This document shows, piece after piece, positions 19,565 to 27,900 of a stretch of 64,000 nt of DNA. The notes below the pieces were generated by a model. That model did not search any database. It was given only the letters and a program-made list of their open reading frames with translations, and was not told the origin of the DNA. This stretch comes from Chiayiivirga flava. GTDB lineage: Bacteria; Pseudomonadota; Gammaproteobacteria; Xanthomonadales; Xanthomonadaceae. The position numbers and the translations under genes are program-made. Within the stretch, counting starts at the first letter, position 1; the number at the start of each line of letters is the position of its first letter. The stretch covers positions 682,001 to 746,000 of the forward strand of contig NZ_JACHHP010000002.1 of assembly GCF_014202825.1 (NCBI RefSeq), in the 5' to 3' direction.

Positions 19565-19684
19565 CGGCGCATTTTACCGTGCGCACCTGAGCGCATCGGA
19601 ACGCGCGTTCGTGCGCTGTCTTGACAGCGTCACGTGCGGCGCACATCGACGATACTGCGCGGCCCGCCACTGCCTGCACGCGCC

Positions 19685-20179
19685 ATGTCCGACTCCCCGA
19701 CCCATCGCACGATTGCCGTGCGCGACGCCAACTCCGCCGACATCGATCTGCTGGCGCGCTGGGCGATCGCGATGGCGCTGGAAACCGAACACAAGACGCT
19801 CGATCCGGACACCGTGCGGCGCGGCATTGCGGCGCTGTTCGCGCAGCCGCAGCGCGGGCGTTACCTCGTGGCCGAGCGCGACGGCGCCGCCGCCGGCACG
19901 CTGATGCTGACGCACGAATGGAGCGACTGGCGTTGCGGCGACTGGTGGTGGATCCAGAGCGTCTACATCGTGCCGGCGCATCGCCGCCACGGCGTGTTCC
20001 GCGCGCTGTACCACCACGTCGCAACGCAGGCGCGCGCCGACGCCGGCGTGTGCGGCCTGCGCCTGTACGTGGAGCGCGACAACGCGGTCGCGCAGCGGAC
20101 ATACGCCGCGCTCGGCATGGAAGATGCCGGGTACCGCATGTTCGAGATTGCGTTGCCACGGCGTCTCGATAACGGCTGA
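19685..20179 (+). CDS. GNAT-family N-acetyltransferase
   Basis: 164 residues from MSDSPTHRTIAVRDA. The acetyl-CoA site region is seen as WIQSVYIVPAHRRHGVFRALYHH, corresponding to the V-x-P-x-x-R-x-x-G-x-x-x-x-L motif, and the C-terminal YVERDNAVAQRTYAALGM is the standard GNAT beta6-alpha segment. Cytoplasmic; substrate unknown. Stands alone upstream of a REP-like repeat cluster. Confidence 0.88.
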   Translation: MSDSPTHRTIAVRDANSADIDLLARWAIAMALETEHKTLDPDTVRRGIAALFAQPQRGRYLVAERDGAAAGTLMLTHEWSDWRCGDWWWIQSVYIVPAHRRHGVFRALYHHVATQARADAGVCGLRLYVERDNAVAQRTYAALGMEDAGYRMFEIALPRRLDNG

Positions 20180-20208
20180 TGCGTGGAAGTCGGTTGCACC
20201 GGCGCTGC

Positions 20209-20461
20209 GAGAGCACCCCCTTCCGCCTGCCGGCACCTTCCCCCGCTGCGCGGGAGAAGGAATGCTTCGCTGGAGGTTGGGAAGAGGCGGACGTTGCGGG
20301 TTGTGGCGCGTCCGGGTAACGCGGTTCTTTCCCGCACGCGGGAGAAGGACTGCTTTGCTGCAAGCTGGGGAGGAGCCGAACGTTGCAGGTTAACACTGGC
20401 GCCCGGCCATGCGCTCCTTCTCCCGCGCAGCGGGGGGAAGGTGCCGGCAGGCGGAAGGGGG
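20209..20461. repeat. Cluster of three REP-like palindromic repeats
   Basis: The 360-base gap between the GNAT and phhA is filled with repeat units and no gene. Three palindromes of the CCTTCTCCCGC/GCGGGAGAAGG type are seen, at about 20236-20260, 20324-20347 and 20415-20440. The outer two are flanked by TGCCGGCAGGCGGAA in inverted orientation, so they face each other like a REP pair. The intervening segments share GAAGGA-TGCTT-GCTG and a GGACGTTGC/GAACGTTGC block. Confidence 0.8.
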
Positions 20462-20539
20462 TCGGCCGGGCGGACGCCTATCAGACAACACCGAACCGGC
20501 GAAGCGGCACGGCCGATCCACCGCCGCCGTCACGCCGTC

Positions 20540-21433
20540 CTACACGTCCCCGTCCGCCAGCCAGCCTTCGCCAGTGCCGCGCTGGATCACGTCGTCGCCG
20601 GGCAATACCGCACCCGCCGCGTACGACGGTGCATCGTGGATGCGCGCATACAGCGGACGGAAGTCCGGTCGCGTCGCCTCGAACAGCTGCTCGAAACTGT
20701 CGATCACGAAATACGTCTTCTGGTACGAATCGATGCGGTACCGCGTGCGCATCACGCGCTCCAGGTCGAAGCCGATGCGATTGGGCGCCGCCGATTCCAG
20801 ACAGTGCAGGCTCTCGCCCTTGCTGCTCAGAATGCCCGAGCCGTAGATGCGCAGCTCGCCGTCGCGGTTGCGGATCAGGCCGAACTCCACCGTGTACCAG
20901 TACAGCCGCGCCAGATGCTGCAGCGCCCAGTCGCCGACGCCGGTGGCCTTCACGCCGCCGAGGCCGTACGCGCGCATGTAGTTCGCGAACACCGGATTCA
21001 TCAGCAGCGGCACGTGGCCGAAGAGATCGTGGAACAGGTCCGGTTCGGCGAGATAGTCGAGTTGCTCGGGTTTGCGGATCCACCAGGTGACCGGGAATTC
21101 CCGCGCGGCCAGATGCTCGAAGAACGCCAGTTCGGGCAGCAGGCCTTCGACGGCCACCAGTTGCCAGCGGGTCGCGCGCCACAAGCGCTCGTTGAGTTCA
21201 TCGAAGCGCGGGATGCGGTCGGGCGTCATGCCCATCTGTTCCTGCGCGACGAGGAATTCGTCACTGGCGCGGCCGACCAGCAACTTGCGCTGGCGGTCGT
21301 AGAGCTGCGCCCAGACGCGGTGGTCGGTGCTGCTGTAGTCGGCCCACGGCTGTTCGATCACGCCGGCGGCGTAGACCGGCACGTAACCCTTGTCGGTCAG
21401 CGAATGTTCGAGGCGCTGCGGGGCGGCATTCAC
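20540..21433 (-). CDS. phhA: Phenylalanine-4-hydroxylase
   Basis: Monomeric bacterial pterin-dependent hydroxylase converting phenylalanine to tyrosine, the entry step of aromatic amino-acid breakdown. 297 residues from a GTG with GGAG nine bases upstream; upstream ATGs would run into the shared regulatory gap. Iron ligands are H135 and H140 (FHDLFGHVPLL) and E183 (YWYTVEFGL), matching the family spacing. The core RxxxY and GxG segments of the pterin fold are present. Divergent from an Lrp/AsnC regulator, which is a plausible phenylalanine or tyrosine sensor for this gene. Confidence 0.95.
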   Translation of the reverse strand: MNAAPQRLEHSLTDKGYVPVYAAGVIEQPWADYSSTDHRVWAQLYDRQRKLLVGRASDEFLVAQEQMGMTPDRIPRFDELNERLWRATRWQLVAVEGLLPELAFFEHLAAREFPVTWWIRKPEQLDYLAEPDLFHDLFGHVPLLMNPVFANYMRAYGLGGVKATGVGDWALQHLARLYWYTVEFGLIRNRDGELRIYGSGILSSKGESLHCLESAAPNRIGFDLERVMRTRYRIDSYQKTYFVIDSFEQLFEATRPDFRPLYARIHDAPSYAAGAVLPGDDVIQRGTGEGWLADGDV

Positions 21434-21561
21434 GGGGCGGGCTCCGGACTGGATGTTGCACACGATGCTACGGCGGAAGCGCTGCAATGGGGTTGCGTTG
21501 TTGCACGAAAGCATCCATTCGCTGCAATATTGTTGCGTATAATCTGAATATCACAGCTCAA
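21434..21561. promoter_or_regulatory. Shared phhA/Lrp intergenic control region
   Basis: This 128-base divergent gap is AT-rich against its surroundings. On the plus strand a perfect TATAAT lies at 21538-21543, 19 bases before the regulator ATG. Around it repeated TTGC/GCAA words occur (GTTGCGTTGTTGCAC, GCTGCAATATTGTTGC), the last containing GCAATATTGTTGC, a near-palindrome of the sort bound by Lrp-family dimers. Autoregulation and control of phhA from here are inference. Confidence 0.6.
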
Positions 21562-22044
21562 ATGACCGCCGCGAGCCTGGATCGCATCGATCTGCACATC
21601 CTCGCCGTGCTGCAGGGCGAGGGACGCCTCTCCAACGCCGACCTCGCCGAGCGCGTGAACCTGTCGCCGTCGGCGTGCCTGCGCCGCGTGCAGCGGCTGG
21701 AGCGCGACGGCGTGATCGCCGGCTATGGCGCGCGGCTCGACCCCGCGGCGCTGGGCATCGGCCTGCAGGCATTCGTGCGACTGCAGCTGGCGCGGCACGA
21801 TCGCGAGGCGATCGAATCCTTCGTCGCCTCGCTGCAGGACTGGGACGAGGTGGTGACGTGCCATGCGCTGACCGGCGACATGGACTACCTGCTGCACGTG
21901 GCGGTGGCCGACCTGGAGCACTTCTCGCGGTTCCTGCTCGACCGCCTGCTGAGCTCGTCCGGCGTGGCGGACGTCAACACGAGTTTCGTGCTGCGCGCGG
22001 TGAAACAGGCGCAGGGGTTGCCGCTGAAGCCGAGCCGGGAGTGA
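21562..22044 (+). CDS. Lrp/AsnC-family transcriptional regulator
   Basis: 160 residues. The N-terminal helix-turn-helix reads LDRIDLHILAVLQGEGRLSN then ADLAERVNLSPSACLRRVQR, the standard AsnC-type sequence; the C-terminal RAM (AsnC_trans_reg) domain covers about 70-150, with CHALTGDMDYLLHV as its ligand-site region. Divergent from phhA, so likely an amino-acid-responsive regulator of aromatic amino-acid catabolism. The ATG at 21562 is preceded by CACAGCTCAA, not a strong ribosome site. Confidence 0.93.
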   Translation: MTAASLDRIDLHILAVLQGEGRLSNADLAERVNLSPSACLRRVQRLERDGVIAGYGARLDPAALGIGLQAFVRLQLARHDREAIESFVASLQDWDEVVTCHALTGDMDYLLHVAVADLEHFSRFLLDRLLSSSGVADVNTSFVLRAVKQAQGLPLKPSRE

Positions 22045-22167
22045 CGGCAGTGAGAGGTGAGCGTGCCGGCAGGCACGAGGGCGTGACCTGGACGCTCGAA
22101 CCATGGGGTGTCGGGGAGGTCCCACGGATCGACGGTGACTGCGCGCCAGACCATGCCGGCCCGCACC

Positions 22168-22815
22168 TCACCCCAGCACCCGATCGCCCGCAATCACCAC
22201 ATCCGCCGGCCGCGCCGCAAACAGGCCCACGCTCACGACTCCGACGATCTGGTTGATCTCGCGCTCCAGCCCGACCGGATCGGTGATGCGCAACCCGTGC
22301 ACATCGAGGATCCAGTTGCCGTTGTCGGTGACGACGCCGTCGCGCCACACCGGCTGGCCGCCGAACGCCGCCAGCGCGCGCGCCACGTGGCTGCGCGCCA
22401 TCGGAATCACCTCCACCGGCAGCGCAAACGCACCGAGCACGTCGACGCACTTGGCCGGGTCGACCACGCACACGAAACGCGCGCTCGCCGCGGCAATGAT
22501 CTTCTCGCGCGTCAGTGCCGCGCCGCCGCCCTTGATCAGGCGACGCTGCGGATCGCACTCGTCGGCACCGTCGACGTAGAGCGTCAGCGGGCCGACGGCG
22601 TTGAGGTCGAACACCTCGATGCCGTGCTGCTGCAGCAGTGCGGTGCTCTGTTCCGAACTCGACACGGCGCCGGCGATGCGATCGCGCATGCGGCCCAGGC
22701 CCTCGATGAAGAATTTCACGGTCGAGCCGGTGCCGACGCCGACGATCTTGCCGTCTTCGACGTAGGTCAATGCACGCTCGGCGGCCTGGCGCTTCTGGGT
22801 GTCGCGGTCAGTCAT
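22168..22815 (-). CDS. rpiA: Ribose-5-phosphate isomerase A
   Basis: Interconverts ribose 5-phosphate and ribulose 5-phosphate in the pentose phosphate pathway. 215 residues, the usual length. Hallmarks seen: [16 protein letters not shown] (phosphate loop), [19 protein letters not shown] (active site Asp and Lys), and IVDPAKCV-like [15 protein letters not shown] start. Convergent with the Lrp regulator. Confidence 0.97.
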   Translation of the reverse strand: MTDRDTQKRQAAERALTYVEDGKIVGVGTGSTVKFFIEGLGRMRDRIAGAVSSSEQSTALLQQHGIEVFDLNAVGPLTLYVDGADECDPQRRLIKGGGAALTREKIIAAASARFVCVVDPAKCVDVLGAFALPVEVIPMARSHVARALAAFGGQPVWRDGVVTDNGNWILDVHGLRITDPVGLEREINQIVGVVSVGLFAARPADVVIAGDRVLG

Positions 22816-22846
22816 GGGGCGGGGAGAGGAGCGAGAAAGGAGAAGG

Positions 22847-22870
22847 GAGAAACGAGAAACGAGAAACGAG
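22847..22870. repeat. Three tandem copies of a 7-bp GAGAAAC unit
   Basis: GAGAAAC is repeated three times at 22847-22867 inside a purine-rich spacer between the EVE-domain gene and rpiA. It lies between the EVE gene stop and the rpiA start codon in a gap of 78 bases. Length variation here would change spacing upstream of rpiA. Confidence 0.7.
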
Positions 22871-22893
22871 TGAGAGCGGGCCGACGGACGCAG

Positions 22894-23346
22894 CTACTCG
22901 AGTGCGAGGATGCGCTTCCACTGCGCCGCGGTTACCGGCATCACCGAGAGTCGGTTGCCGCGGCGGGTGAGGGCGAAGTCGCCGAGGTCGTCGTCGTGCT
23001 GGCGGATCTCGTCCAGCGTGATCGTGCGCCTGAGCTTGCGCTCGAACGCGACGTCAACCAGGTCCCAGCGCGGCTGTTCGCGCGTGCTTTTTTCGTCGAA
23101 GTAGTCGCTCTTGCGCTGGAACTGCGTGGGGTCCGGATGCGCTTCGGAGGCGACCGTGGCGATGCCCACCACGCCGGGCACGGCGCAGCTCGAATGGTAG
23201 AAGAACACCTTGTCGCCGACGGCCATCTGGCGCATGAAGTTGCGTGCCTGGAAATTGCGCACGCCGCTCCACGGTTCGGTGCCGACCTTCGCCAGGTCGT
23301 CGATCGAGAACGTGTCGGGCTCGGACTTCATCAGCCAGTGCTTCAT
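22894..23346 (-). CDS. EVE-domain protein (thymocyte nuclear protein 1-like)
   Basis: 150 residues, the full length of a stand-alone EVE domain. The start MKHWLMKSEPDTFSIDDL and the block WSGVRNFQARNFMRQMAVGDKVFFYHSS are diagnostic. EVE domains bind modified bases in DNA or RNA; the role of the stand-alone bacterial protein is not established. Located between rpiA and the 5-FTHF cyclo-ligase on the same strand, as in several Xanthomonadales-type loci, which suggests a housekeeping role. Confidence 0.93.
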   Translation of the reverse strand: MKHWLMKSEPDTFSIDDLAKVGTEPWSGVRNFQARNFMRQMAVGDKVFFYHSSCAVPGVVGIATVASEAHPDPTQFQRKSDYFDEKSTREQPRWDLVDVAFERKLRRTITLDEIRQHDDDLGDFALTRRGNRLSVMPVTAAQWKRILALE

Positions 23347-23395
23347 GCGCGTGCGTCGTGGTGACCGGCCGGCAGTGTAGCCGACGACCGCGCGC

Positions 23396-23986
23396 TCAGC
23401 GGCAGCGGATCAGCGCGCGCTCGGTGGCGATGTAGTCGAGCCCCACGTCCCACGGTTCGGCCTGCAGGCCGTCGTGTTGCTGGAAGGCGTAGCCGACGCC
23501 GACCAGCAGCGGCTTCGCGGCGCGCTGCGCGGCCTGCAGGAACGCGAAGCTGCGGTCGTAGTACCCGCCGCCGGCACCCAGGCGCACCCCGTCGGTCGTG
23601 AAGGCGAGCAGGGGCACCAGCACCACGTCCATCGCGTCCGGGGGCAGGCACGAGCTCGGCGCAAGATCGGGTTCCGGAATGCCGTAGCGGTTCTGCACCA
23701 GCGCATCGCCGGCCCGCCACGGCGCGAACAGCAGCGCGTTGCCGGACGTGAGGCAGGGCAGGCAGTAGACGAACCCGGGCGCCGGCACCAGCAGCGCGTG
23801 CAGCGGCACTTCGCCGCCGGTGGCCCAGTAGCCTGCGAGGTAGCGGGCGTCGCGCACCGCATCGAGCGAACGGACGTGGCGCGCCACCGCATCGGCGGCC
23901 GCCAGACGCTGCGCGGCCGGCAGCGCGCTGCGCCGTGCACGCATCTGTTCGCGCACGGCGCGGCGGTCGGAGCGGGGAGCGGTCAA
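23396..23986 (-). CDS. ygfA: 5-formyltetrahydrofolate cyclo-ligase
   Basis: Converts 5-formyl-THF to 5,10-methenyl-THF using ATP. 196 residues from a TTG (MTAPRSDRRAVREQM), the family's usual length; an upstream in-frame TTG at 24061 would add 25 unlikely residues and run up to the 6S RNA end. Key motifs: VPLLAFTTDGVRLGAGGGYYDR (glycine-rich loop and folate site) and DVVLVPLLAF. It lies directly downstream of the 6S RNA, the arrangement ssrS-ygfA known in gammaproteobacteria, so the two are probably co-transcribed. Confidence 0.9.
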   Translation of the reverse strand: MTAPRSDRRAVREQMRARRSALPAAQRLAAADAVARHVRSLDAVRDARYLAGYWATGGEVPLHALLVPAPGFVYCLPCLTSGNALLFAPWRAGDALVQNRYGIPEPDLAPSSCLPPDAMDVVLVPLLAFTTDGVRLGAGGGYYDRSFAFLQAAQRAAKPLLVGVGYAFQQHDGLQAEPWDVGLDYIATERALIRCR

Positions 23987-24074
23987 CGCGTCGTGCCGGC
24001 GGAGCCGCTTGCGCGGGGTGAACGCATCCGTAGATGGAGGCGTCGGGGAGACGGAAGGCAACCTCCGCCGTGGC

Positions 24075-24245
24075 GATGCGTACCAAACGACCTTGATCCC
24101 AGAGGATCAGGTGGGAAGGCTCGTTGCGCTTCGGGCTTCCCGCACGTTGGCGGACATGCACGCCGGCACAATGTCGCATTCCCGGGGTCATTCATTAGGG
24201 TCAAGGCAATATGTAAGCGTACGCTGTCGGACACGGCAGAGGATG
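24075..24245 (-). ncRNA. ssrS: 6S RNA
   Basis: Small RNA that mimics an open promoter and binds sigma70-RNA polymerase. Evidence: position between zapA and the 5-FTHF cyclo-ligase, as in gammaproteobacteria; perfect terminal pairing GCGUAC (24224-24219) with GUACGC (24083-24078); and the 3' arm CUGAUCCUCUGGGAUCAAGG, a hairpin in the place of the conserved ...GAACC..GGUUC.. arm. The 5' arm has GCCUUGACCCUAAUGAAUG. Ends are estimated to a few bases. No protein-coding frame here is convincing. Confidence 0.82.
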
Positions 24246-24252
24246 CGCGGCA

Positions 24253-24279
24253 AGCATAGCAACTGCCGGCGTGCTGCAA
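24253..24279 (-). promoter_or_regulatory. Candidate sigma70 promoter of 6S RNA
   Basis: On the minus strand TTGCAG (24279-24274) and TATGCT (24258-24253) are spaced 15 bases and lie just upstream of the inferred 6S RNA 5' end near 24246. The spacer is short, so the -35 assignment is weaker than the -10. Confidence 0.45.
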
Positions 24280-24361
24280 GTTAAACCGGTGTGCGGCGCG
24301 GCGGCCGGGGTGCACTTGAAAAACGTCGCCGCGCGCAGGGCTTGACGCGCACGCCGCGACG

Positions 24362-24658
24362 CTAGCGCGACACCGAATCGATGAGCCCGTCGAGCTTGCG
24401 ATGCAGGTCCCGCAGCGACAGGGTGAGCTCGCGCTCCTCGTCGCCGGACCCGCGCTTGAGCTGCATCAGTTCGTGCGCGAGATTGAGCGCGGTCAGCACC
24501 GCGATGCGGTCGACGCCGGCCATCTTGTTGCCGCCGCGCAGTTCGCGCATGCGGGCGTCGAGGAACGTCGCCGCGGCGACCAGTCCGTCGCGCTCCTGCG
24601 GTTGGCAGGCGACCAGATATTCGCGGTCCAGGATGCGGACCTCGACCGGATCGCTCAC
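24362..24658 (-). CDS. zapA: Cell division protein ZapA
   Basis: Z-ring associated protein that bundles FtsZ. 98 residues, family-typical. The start VEVRILDREYLVACQPQE matches the ZapA N-terminus, with FLDARMRELR and the C-terminal helix DRIAVLTALNLAHELMQL. Translation begins at a GTG that overlaps the stop of the upstream coiled-coil gene (GTGA at 24655-24658), so the two are coupled. 6S RNA follows downstream. Confidence 0.95.
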   Translation of the reverse strand: MSDPVEVRILDREYLVACQPQERDGLVAAATFLDARMRELRGGNKMAGVDRIAVLTALNLAHELMQLKRGSGDEERELTLSLRDLHRKLDGLIDSVSR

Positions 24659-24876
24659 GCGTTGTGCTCCAGGCTTTTGAGCCGCTGGATCATGGCTTCC
24701 ACCCGCGAGCGCGCCTGTTCGTTCTTGGTCAGCAGCGCCGCCCGCTCGCCGATCAGCTGGTCCTGGCTGGTGCGCAGGCTGCGGTTCTCGTCCAGCAAGC
24801 GGCGTACCACGTCGCAGAGCCGATCGATCTTGTCGGTCAGCTGGTGCACTTGTTCGAGGTGGTCGGACGCGGCCAT
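24655..24876 (-). CDS. ZapB-like coiled-coil protein (TIGR02449 family)
   Basis: 73 residues, helical throughout, with heptad-like Leu/Val spacing (LEQVHQLTDKIDRLCDVVRR then LLDENRSLR). Matches the small TIGR02449 proteins encoded just upstream of zapA in gammaproteobacteria. The overlap with zapA and the coiled coil suggest a division-related role, possibly ZapB-like; this is inference from context. Confidence 0.85.
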   Translation of the reverse strand: MAASDHLEQVHQLTDKIDRLCDVVRRLLDENRSLRTSQDQLIGERAALLTKNEQARSRVEAMIQRLKSLEHNA

Positions 24877-24907
24877 GCGGCCACGATAGGGTGCGGCGCG
24901 GGGGCGG

Positions 24908-27900
24908 TCAACCGGCGGTCCGGTCGGCGCCCGGGGTACGCGTCTGGGCGCGGAAATTGCGGATGAAGGCCAGGCAATGGTGCACGTCCAGCGCCGGCGA
25001 CAGCCAGAAGCCCTGGATCTCGTCGCAGCCCTGTTCGCGCAGATACATCAGCTGCTCCTCGGTTTCCACGCCTTCGGCCACGACGTTCAGTCCGAGCGAG
25101 TGCGCCATCGTGATGACGGTGGCGGTGATGGCTTCGTCGTCGGGATCGTGGGTCAGGTCGCCGACGAATTCCTTGTCGATCTTCAGCGTGTCGATCGGCA
25201 GGCGCTTGAGGTAGATCAGCGAGGAGTAGCCGGTGCCGAAATCGTCGATCGCGAGCGACACGCCGATGTCCTTGAGCTCGCGCAGCACGCTGATGGTCTG
25301 CTCGGCGTTGGCCATCACCATGCTCTCGGTCACTTCCAGTTCCAGGCGCGCAGGCGGGATGTCGATCTCGGCGAGCACGCGCCGCAGCAGATCGGGCAGG
25401 TTGCCGCGCAGCAGCTGCAGCACCGAGACGTTGACGGCCATGCCGATGTCGTCGAGCGCATGTCGGTTCCAGCGCTGCAGCGTCATGCAGGCCTCGCGCA
25501 GCACCCACTCGCCGATCGGCAGGATGAGGCCGGTTTCCTCGGCGATCGGGACGAACACCGACGGCGCGATCGGGCCCAGTTCGGTGCTGTTCCAGCGCAA
25601 CAGCGCCTCGACGCCGCTGATGTGGTTGTCGATCAGCGACAGGCGCGGCTGGAACTCGAGCGAGAATTCGCCGCGGTCCAGCGCCTTGCGCAGCGCCGCG
25701 ATCATGACCGCGCGACGACGCGCCTGCGCGTCCATCTCCTCGGTGTACACCTGCCAGGTGTTGCGGCCGCGGTCCTTGGCCTGGTACATCGCGGTGTCGG
25801 CGAACTTGAGCAGGTCGGTCGGTACCAGACCGTGGTCCGGATACAGGCTGATGCCGATCGACGGCGAGATGGTCACGTCGCTGCGGCCGTCGATGTCGAG
25901 CGGCTCGGCGAACGCGGTGACGATGTTCTGCGCCACGGCCTCGGCGCGCGCGATGTCGCCGATGTCCTCGATCACCACGGTGAATTCGTCGCCGCCCAGG
26001 CGCGCGACGGTGTCGTTGCTGCCGACGGTGCGCAGCAAGCGTGCGGCGGCGGACTTGAGGATGCGGTCGCCGGCGGCGTGGCCGAGCGAATCGTTGATGT
26101 CCTTGAAGCGGTCGAGGTCCAAGAACAGCACCGCGACCCGCGACTCCATGCGCCGCGCCCGCACCACCGCGCGCGCGAGCCGTTCGGCCAGCAGGCTGCG
26201 GTTCGGCAGGCCCGTGAGGGTGTCGTAGTTGGCGAGGTAGCGCAGTTCCTGCTCGGCGCGCTTCTTGTCGGTGATGTCGTTGAGCACGGCGACGTAGTGG
26301 CTGCGCCCGCCGAAGCTGTCGCCCACCTGCGAGATTTCCATCCACGCGAGGAATTCCTCGCCGTCGCGGCGGCGCAGCCACATCTCGCCTTTCCAGTGGC
26401 CGTCGGCTTCCAGCGCCTCGCGCTGCCGCCGGTAGAACTCGTCGCTGTTCTGGGTGCTGTTGAGCAGGCCGGCGGCGAGGCCGATCACCTCTTCCTCGTC
26501 GTAACCGGTGATGCGCGAGAACGAGGCGTTGACCGAGACGAAACGGAAGTCGAGCGAGGTGACCGCCACCGCTTCGCTCATGCTGCGCAGCACTTCGGAG
26601 GCGATGCGGCGCTCGCGTTCGGCGCGGCGGCTGGCGCTGATGTCGTGCGCGGTGCCGGCGATGCGCAGCGGGTTGTTCTGCGCGTCGCGCTCCACCACCT
26701 TTCCGCGCGAGCGCACCCAGATCCACTCGCCGTGCGCGTTGCGGATCCGATGTTCGGATTCGAACGATTCACTCTTGCCCAGGATGTGTTCCTGCAGGAT
26801 CTGCTGCACGCGCGGCAGGTCGTCCGGGTGCACCGCGCGCGTGCGCCATTCGTCGGCGCTCATCTCGTGTTCGTCGCGCATGCCCAGCAGCTGGTCGGCG
26901 CCCATGCGGTAGATCCGGTTGGCGCGCACGTCCCAGTCCCAGAATTCGTCGCCCGAGCCCCAGAGCGAGAGCTTCAGGCGTTCCTCGCGCTCGCGCAGCT
27001 GCGCCATCAGTTCGCGCCGGTGCGCCCGGCGCCGGCGTTGCGCGAACACCAGGCCGAGCAGCAGCGCACTGCCGCCGGCAAGATACGCCGCGCGTGCCGG
27101 CGCGCTGTTCCACCACGGCGGGACCACGCGCACCGGCACCTTGAGTTCGTGCGGGCTCCAGACGCCGTCGCGGTTGGTTGCGCGCACGCGGAACAGGTAG
27201 TCGCCGGCGGCGAGGTTGGTGTAGGTGGCGTGGGGCTGGGCGCCGGCTTCCACCCAGTCCGCGTCGAAGCCGTCGAGCTTGAACGCAAAGCGGTTCTCGC
27301 CCGGGGCGGCGAAGTCCAGCGCGGCGACGATGAGGCGCAGGATGCGCGCCGACTGCGGCAAGGCGAGCCGGCGCGACGGCGGCAGGTCGGCTTCGGGCAG
27401 CGCGGTGTTGCCGACGGTGGCACCGATCAGCGCGATGGGAGGCGCGAACGCGCTGTCGCGGATGCTTTCGGGGCGGAACAGATTGATGCCCCGCACCCCG
27501 CCGAAGACGATGCGCCCGTCGTGCAGGCGAAGCGTGGCGCCGCCATTGAACTCGAGGTCCTGCAGCCCCGAGCGCAGGCCGTAGCGGCGCACCGCGCCGC
27601 TGTTGCGGTCGATCCGCGTGATGCCGCTGTGCCCGCTCAGCCAGAGGAAGCCGGCGCCGTCCTCGGCAATGCCGTAGACCACCGGATCGCGCAGCCCGAT
27701 GCGCTCGCCGTACCGCTCGAACGCGATCGAACCGCCACCTTCGACGATCCTGTCCAGGCCGTTGTGGCTGCCGACCCAGAGCGTGCCGTCGCGGCTCTGG
27801 TGCAGCGCGCGCACCGGCGCGCCCGACAGGGTGGCGGCATCGGCCGGATCGTGGCGGAACCGGCGAAATCCGTCGCCCTGCGGCAGATACAGATCGAGGC

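Noticed and set aside
22060-22075. Terminator after the Lrp gene
   Set aside because: CGTGCC-GGCA-GGCACG makes only a 6-bp stem without a T-run, so I do not call it.
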